Shown piece by piece: positions 55,392 through 58,677 of a stretch of 58,677 bases of DNA. A model generated the notes under the pieces. The model was not told the DNA's origin and made no database searches. It saw only the letters and a list, made by a program, of their open reading frames with translations. Source of the stretch: Methanobrevibacter olleyae (GTDB taxonomy: Archaea; Methanobacteriota; Methanobacteria; Methanobacteriales; Methanobacteriaceae). Made by a program: the position numbers and the translations under genes. The number at the start of each line of letters is the position of its first letter. Within the stretch, counting starts at the first letter, position 1. Where the stretch lies: the NCBI RefSeq assembly GCF_900114585.1, contig NZ_FOTL01000010.1, positions 1 to 58,677 on the forward strand. Reading direction: 5' to 3'.

Positions 55392-55577
55392 AATTAAAAA
55401 ACATTTAATTAATAGTTTTAGGGATTTATTAAAACTATGAGCTTAAAATTTTAAAATAAAGCGATGGAGGGCAATTGGCTTGTTTGATTTAGTAATTTAA
55501 TTATAAATTAATTATTTTTTTTATAGGTTTTTTAATATTTTTTCAATATTATTTTTATTATGTATTATTAAAAAGGG

Positions 55578-55615
55578 TAAGAACAATGTTTGTTTTAGGT
55601 GACACATTGTTCTTA
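55578..55615. other. 12-bp perfect inverted repeat, hairpin
   Basis: TAAGAACAATGT (55578-55589) pairs with ACATTGTTCTTA (55604-55615) around a 14-nt loop. It is followed on the plus strand after ~18 nt by a T15 run. Located in the tadC/hcgG convergent spacer, it may be the terminator of tadC or a small RNA. Confidence 0.6.
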
Positions 55616-55880
55616 TAGGTTTAAAGAGTAATTTTTTTTTTTTTTTAATTTGAGCGATAAAGTTTAAAAAATAGCTCTCTTTAAACACATATTTTACTTT
55701 ATAATTTTTCATATAAAAACTTTATTACTTTTATATAAAAAAGTATTACTTTTTTAATAATTTTTTCTTTTTTAGTATTATTTTTTAGCTTTTTTCATCT
55801 TTTTCATCTAACTATAAAACTATTTTTTTAAATACTTTTCATCTTTTTCATCTAATTTCTCTATAATAGTTTTCATCTTT

Positions 55881-57389
55881 TTAGATAATATTTATTGCAT
55901 GGGGAATTTTAGACTTTATAGCATTATGTATTTTAGGAATTGTTGTGGTTATAACGGATTCTTTAGCTATAAGCCCTACACTCTTATCATCTTTATGTCC
56001 AGGGATGATTGTTGCATTTAATTCCTCTTGTAAATTGTTAACACTAACTTTTTCAACCCATGGATCACTGTCAGTAATTATAATCTCTTCAACTCCTTTT
56101 TTATCTAATTCTTTTGCAACAAGCCATGAAATGAATCTTCCTCCATGTAATGAAACTGAATCTCCATTAATCTTATTTGATATTTCTTCTAAACTTATAG
56201 GTATATTCATCTCTTTATACATTTTAGAGTTTTGTATTGTTACCCAATGTGCATCACCTATTGCAAATGAGCCGATTGTTTTTGGGTATATATTTTCAGA
56301 ACCTGCAAGTTTAACTGCATGAGTTAAAGCTAATAGTTCTTCTCTTTGAATAGGGACTCTTGTAGGACCTGCTTTACTTTCTTCATTCATAATTTTAATT
56401 ACTCTAGGCAATCCAAATTTCCCTCTTCTTGCAGTTTTAGGTTCAAAGCCACACATATATCCATGGTGGTTTTTTGGAAAACCGGTAATTATTACATTTA
56501 ATCCAGATTTAAGCCCTGCTCTACATTCACTTTCATAAGCTCCATTAGTAGCAACAACCTTTCCAGGACATAGGATTCTGCTCATAGCTATTGCTTTTGC
56601 AAAACCTTCGTTAGTATTTTCACAACGGTTAAATGGCCCCCCTTCAATAACAAAAACATCTACCTCCATTTCAATTGCTCTTTTAAATCCAGTGATTAGC
56701 TCATCGTATCCATCACCAACAAACATTATAGCCTCTAAACCTTTTCCATATTTTTTAGCAAGGGCTGCCAAATCTTTAGCTTCCTCTAGAGGTGCAGCAT
56801 GTCCATCGTTTCCTTGTTCGCTACTTAGATTAATTGCAACAGAAGATGATAGCTTAACCCAAGTTTCTTTATCTAGCTCTTCAGATTTTTCTTTATCAAT
56901 CAATCTTTCATGTATTCTTCCTCTAGGACATTCTGTAAAGTTAGGGCCTTGATTATAACAGTCTCCTCCACATCCCACTATATGCTTTGGGAATCTCATT
57001 GCACCGTATTTTCCAAAGTGGTCGAGATCTAATGGAACATCCGTGATATTATAAACCTCTTCCATTATTTCAACACCTCTTTGGCCATATTTTTCTGCAA
57101 TGTCTGAGAATGCATATGCACAAATGTGTATTGGTGCTCCAATCATATTAGCAAGTAAGCAGTTGCCAAATAAATCCATCTTCTCTAAATCTGATGCACA
57201 GGTTCCAACTACTATTTCAGTTAAATCGCATCCAATTGGAAATTTTTTAAAACGTGTTCCAAGTTTCATGGTTTCTTTAAAGCTTAGCTCAGATATAGCA
57301 TCTACAACAGATTCTACATCTTTTTTTGATTTTGCTAATTCTAGAGCACTTTCATCACTGTTAATTGATTCTTTAATAAGTTCGTACAT
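55881..57389 (-). CDS. hcgG: [Fe]-hydrogenase cofactor biosynthesis protein HcgG (HmdC) candidate
   Basis: A 502-residue soluble protein recognised as the Hmd co-occurring protein HcgG/HmdC of hydrogenotrophic methanogens. It has conserved cysteine-rich and charged blocks: FGNCLLANMIGAPIHICAYA, PLDLDHFGKYGAMRFPKHI, VGCGGDCYNQGPNFTECPRG, then GNDGHAAPLEEA and ITGFPKNHHGYMCGFEPKTA, and a C-terminal Rossmann-like part (EEIIITDSDPWVEKV). HcgG is needed for the guanylylpyridinol iron cofactor of Hmd; its exact step is unsettled. Neither hmd nor hcgA-F is in the window. The ATG at 57389 follows GAGGGAG; an ATG 12 bp earlier overlaps that site. Flanked on both sides by related inverted repeats. Family call is from memory of conserved blocks. 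Confidence 0.7.
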   Translation of the reverse strand: MYELIKESINSDESALELAKSKKDVESVVDAISELSFKETMKLGTRFKKFPIGCDLTEIVVGTCASDLEKMDLFGNCLLANMIGAPIHICAYAFSDIAEKYGQRGVEIMEEVYNITDVPLDLDHFGKYGAMRFPKHIVGCGGDCYNQGPNFTECPRGRIHERLIDKEKSEELDKETWVKLSSSVAINLSSEQGNDGHAAPLEEAKDLAALAKKYGKGLEAIMFVGDGYDELITGFKRAIEMEVDVFVIEGGPFNRCENTNEGFAKAIAMSRILCPGKVVATNGAYESECRAGLKSGLNVIITGFPKNHHGYMCGFEPKTARRGKFGLPRVIKIMNEESKAGPTRVPIQREELLALTHAVKLAGSENIYPKTIGSFAIGDAHWVTIQNSKMYKEMNIPISLEEISNKINGDSVSLHGGRFISWLVAKELDKKGVEEIIITDSDPWVEKVSVNNLQEELNATIIPGHKDDKSVGLIAKESVITTTIPKIHNAIKSKIPHAINII

Positions 57390-57558
57390 TTTCTCCCTCA
57401 TATTTTTTTTATGATTATTTAAAAATTATTACTATAATCAAAAAATCCATAAAAAAGTAATATTTTTTTATAAAATTTTATTACTATTTCTATTTTTCTA
57501 TTTAATTTTTATATGATATAAAAATTTTGCTATTTTTTAACTATTTTTTTTAATTTTT

Positions 57559-57897
57559 CACTTTGTTGAAATCCTTTTTAGCATGAAATTAGATATCTGC
57601 TAAAAAATATAAAGTTTTAAAAAGGATTTAAATTTAGTTATAGTTGAAATATTAGTTTAAATTTAAAAAATAAATCCTATTTACTAAAAAAGGAATAAAA
57701 ATTATCATATATCTGAAAATATTAGTTATCCAATCTTATTTTGATTATTCATTACAATTAAATCCAAGATGATTTTTTCATTTGGAAAAGTCCTTGTTAT
57801 ATTAATAGTATAGAAAAAATAATAAAAGAGGCTTTGAAAAATGAATTTAAGAATAAAAGCAAAATTCAATATAAAAAATAGGCATTTTCAACAAAAT
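57559..57897. repeat. inverted-repeat element upstream of hcgG, related to the downstream one
   Basis: ACTTTGTTGAAATCCT (57560-57575) is identical, inverted, to 55367-55382. At the other end TAAAAAATAGGCATTTTCAA (57872-57891) matches TAAAAAATAGGATTTCAA near 55359 except for a 2-base gap, again followed by CAAA. The ~340 bp between have no intact gene. It sits in the 847-bp spacer 57390-58236, whose remaining part is AT-rich with a likely promoter near 58100. Confidence 0.55.
57569..57629. other. mutually exclusive hairpins within the upstream element
   Basis: AAATCCTTTTTA (57569-57580) pairs perfectly with TAAAAAGGATTT (57618-57629). Alternatively TTTTTAGCA (57575-57583) pairs with TGCTAAAAA (57598-57606). 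The two structures compete for the same bases. Confidence 0.55.
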
Positions 57898-58236
57898 CCC
57901 ATATAAATATTTTAAAGACCTAATTTGGACTAGAAAAAGTTTTTTTCATAAAAAGAGGATATCAGATTTTTAGCAAATGTCCTTAAATGAAAATGATTTA
58001 GAAAAAAAGTTTTTGATAAATAATAATATTATAATATATTTTATTGATTCGACCTATTATCATAGCATTATATACATATTAGTTTAATTTTAATCATATA
58101 AATTTTTTTTATATTCGGTGTCGTTAATTATTTATAGGTGGTTGTATAGAGTTATTATTAATTACTTGTACATATTTATCTTTTTAATTTCATTTATTTA
58201 AATAAATTAATAAAAAATAATTGGAGGTAAATGAAA

Positions 58237-58677
58237 ATGATAAATGATTTGAATAAAATTGTTATAGTGTTTTTATTTTTAATTTTTTTATCTATTTCGG
58301 CTGTCTCAGCACAAGAGAATACAAGTCCTGAAATAGGTTTAAATGAAAACATGGAAACTATAGATGCAGAAACAGTAGAAGATACTGTCAATCTTGGAAC
58401 AGGTGATGACAGTGCAGTAGCTTCAGAGTCTGGTAAAGAAGATGAAGTCAACAATGTAATGAATGAGGATAACTTAAAAGGTACAGGATCATCATTTACA
58501 GATTTACAAACTTTAATCGACAATACACCTGCGAATAACATATTAACTCTAGATAAAGATTATACTTATTCTGCTGGTGATTCACAGATACTTATTAACA
58601 AGCCCATAACTATTGATGGTAAAAACCATGTACTTGATGGAAAATTATCAACAAGAATACTCAATATAACTGGCAAT
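58237..58677 (+). CDS. adhesin-like secreted protein, 5' part only
   Basis: The frame is open to the window end, giving the first ~147 residues. Signal peptide MINDLNKIVIVFLFLIFLSI...SAVSA with cleavage before QENTSPE; then a Ser/Glu/Asp/Asn-rich region; then ADNTPANNILTLDKDYTY-like sequence and KPITIDGKNHVLDGKLSTRI, the start of a right-handed parallel beta-helix typical of Methanobrevibacter adhesin-like proteins. GGAGGTAAATGAAA gives good spacing to the ATG at 58237; ATG 58231 is too close. Full genes of this class can be several kb long. Confidence 0.85.
   Translation, partial: MINDLNKIVIVFLFLIFLSISAVSAQENTSPEIGLNENMETIDAETVEDTVNLGTGDDSAVASESGKEDEVNNVMNEDNLKGTGSSFTDLQTLIDNTPANNILTLDKDYTYSAGDSQILINKPITIDGKNHVLDGKLSTRILNITGN

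Noticed and set aside
55521-55712. 63-codon minus-strand frame taken as a transposase remnant
   Set aside because: Lysine and hydrophobic low complexity, spans the hairpin and a T15 tract; no transposase motif could be identified.
57640-58020. Decayed transposase gene between the inverted ends
   Set aside because: Frames were read on the plus strand and none gave a recognisable segment longer than about 20 residues; the region may once have coded but this cannot be supported.

Overview
The window is strongly AT-rich archaeal DNA from a methanogen of the Methanobacteriales, most likely Methanobrevibacter. Evidence: archaeal information-processing genes (pelota, TFE, Spt5, SecE, L11-L1-L10-L12 with acidic tails, archaeal AlaRS, ABCE1, RadB, aEF-1beta, Pth2), methanogen coenzyme genes (a probable HcgG for the [Fe]-hydrogenase cofactor, MfnE-like kinase for methanofuran, a CofE-like F420 ligase paralogue), an archaeosine synthase-type protein, a MraY-like transferase suited to pseudomurein synthesis, and Ser/Asp/Asn-rich secreted surface proteins. 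The species cannot be fixed by reading alone.

Layout. 0.2-9 kb: a broken flavin reductase, a NifX-like protein, a ClC antiporter, TyrA, pelota, a MraY-like transferase, a nitroreductase and a lone Lpd-like flavoprotein. 9-12.4 kb: a cobalt/nickel ECF transporter operon (cbiMNQO, minus strand) divergent from hypC. 12.5-19.3 kb: HD-domain protein, ArcS-type protein, DUF59 protein, tRNA-Ile(GAT), ACT-domain regulator, an enlarged TFE-alpha, CofE-like ligase and pyruvate-kinase-C-like protein. 19.7-25.5 kb: ftsZ-secE-spt5-rpl11-rpl1-rpl10-rpl12, including a 59-residue SecE and an archaeal L1 autoregulatory mRNA site inside rpl1. 25.8-27.8 kb: two surface/membrane proteins. 28-41.3 kb: alaS, thiI, DUF998, two GNAT enzymes, a DUF2156 protein, a double-repeat TMEM175-like channel, a TM2-like protein, fbp, a small unknown, DUF357, archaetidylinositol phosphate synthase and Sua5. 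41.6-49.3 kb: radB, an aminotransferase, ABCE1, pth2, a BASS transporter, mfnE (apparent AUU start), a 53-residue zinc-ribbon protein and aEF-1beta. 49.7-58.7 kb: NADP-type secondary alcohol dehydrogenase, DUF112/TctA-like protein, a TadA/TadC pair, hcgG and the start of an adhesin-like gene cut by the window end.

Two signals run through the whole window. First, many intergenic spacers carry perfect or near-perfect tandem duplications (periods about 17 to 71 bp, 2 to 5 copies), often covering the promoter, the ribosome binding site or a stop codon. Second, translation starts mostly follow a GGTGAT (or TGTGAT) motif 3-5 nt before ATG; this resolves many starts and points to two genes (mfnE, tadC-like) that appear to start on AUU.

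No rRNA, CRISPR array, intact insertion sequence or prophage was seen. The most mobile-looking DNA is a pair of related inverted-repeat elements bracketing hcgG. No complete new defence or biosynthetic system was found. The best leads for something undescribed are the TFE-alpha with extra N-terminal helix-turn-helix units, the AUU starts, the hcgG-flanking repeats and the promoter/stop-codon duplications.
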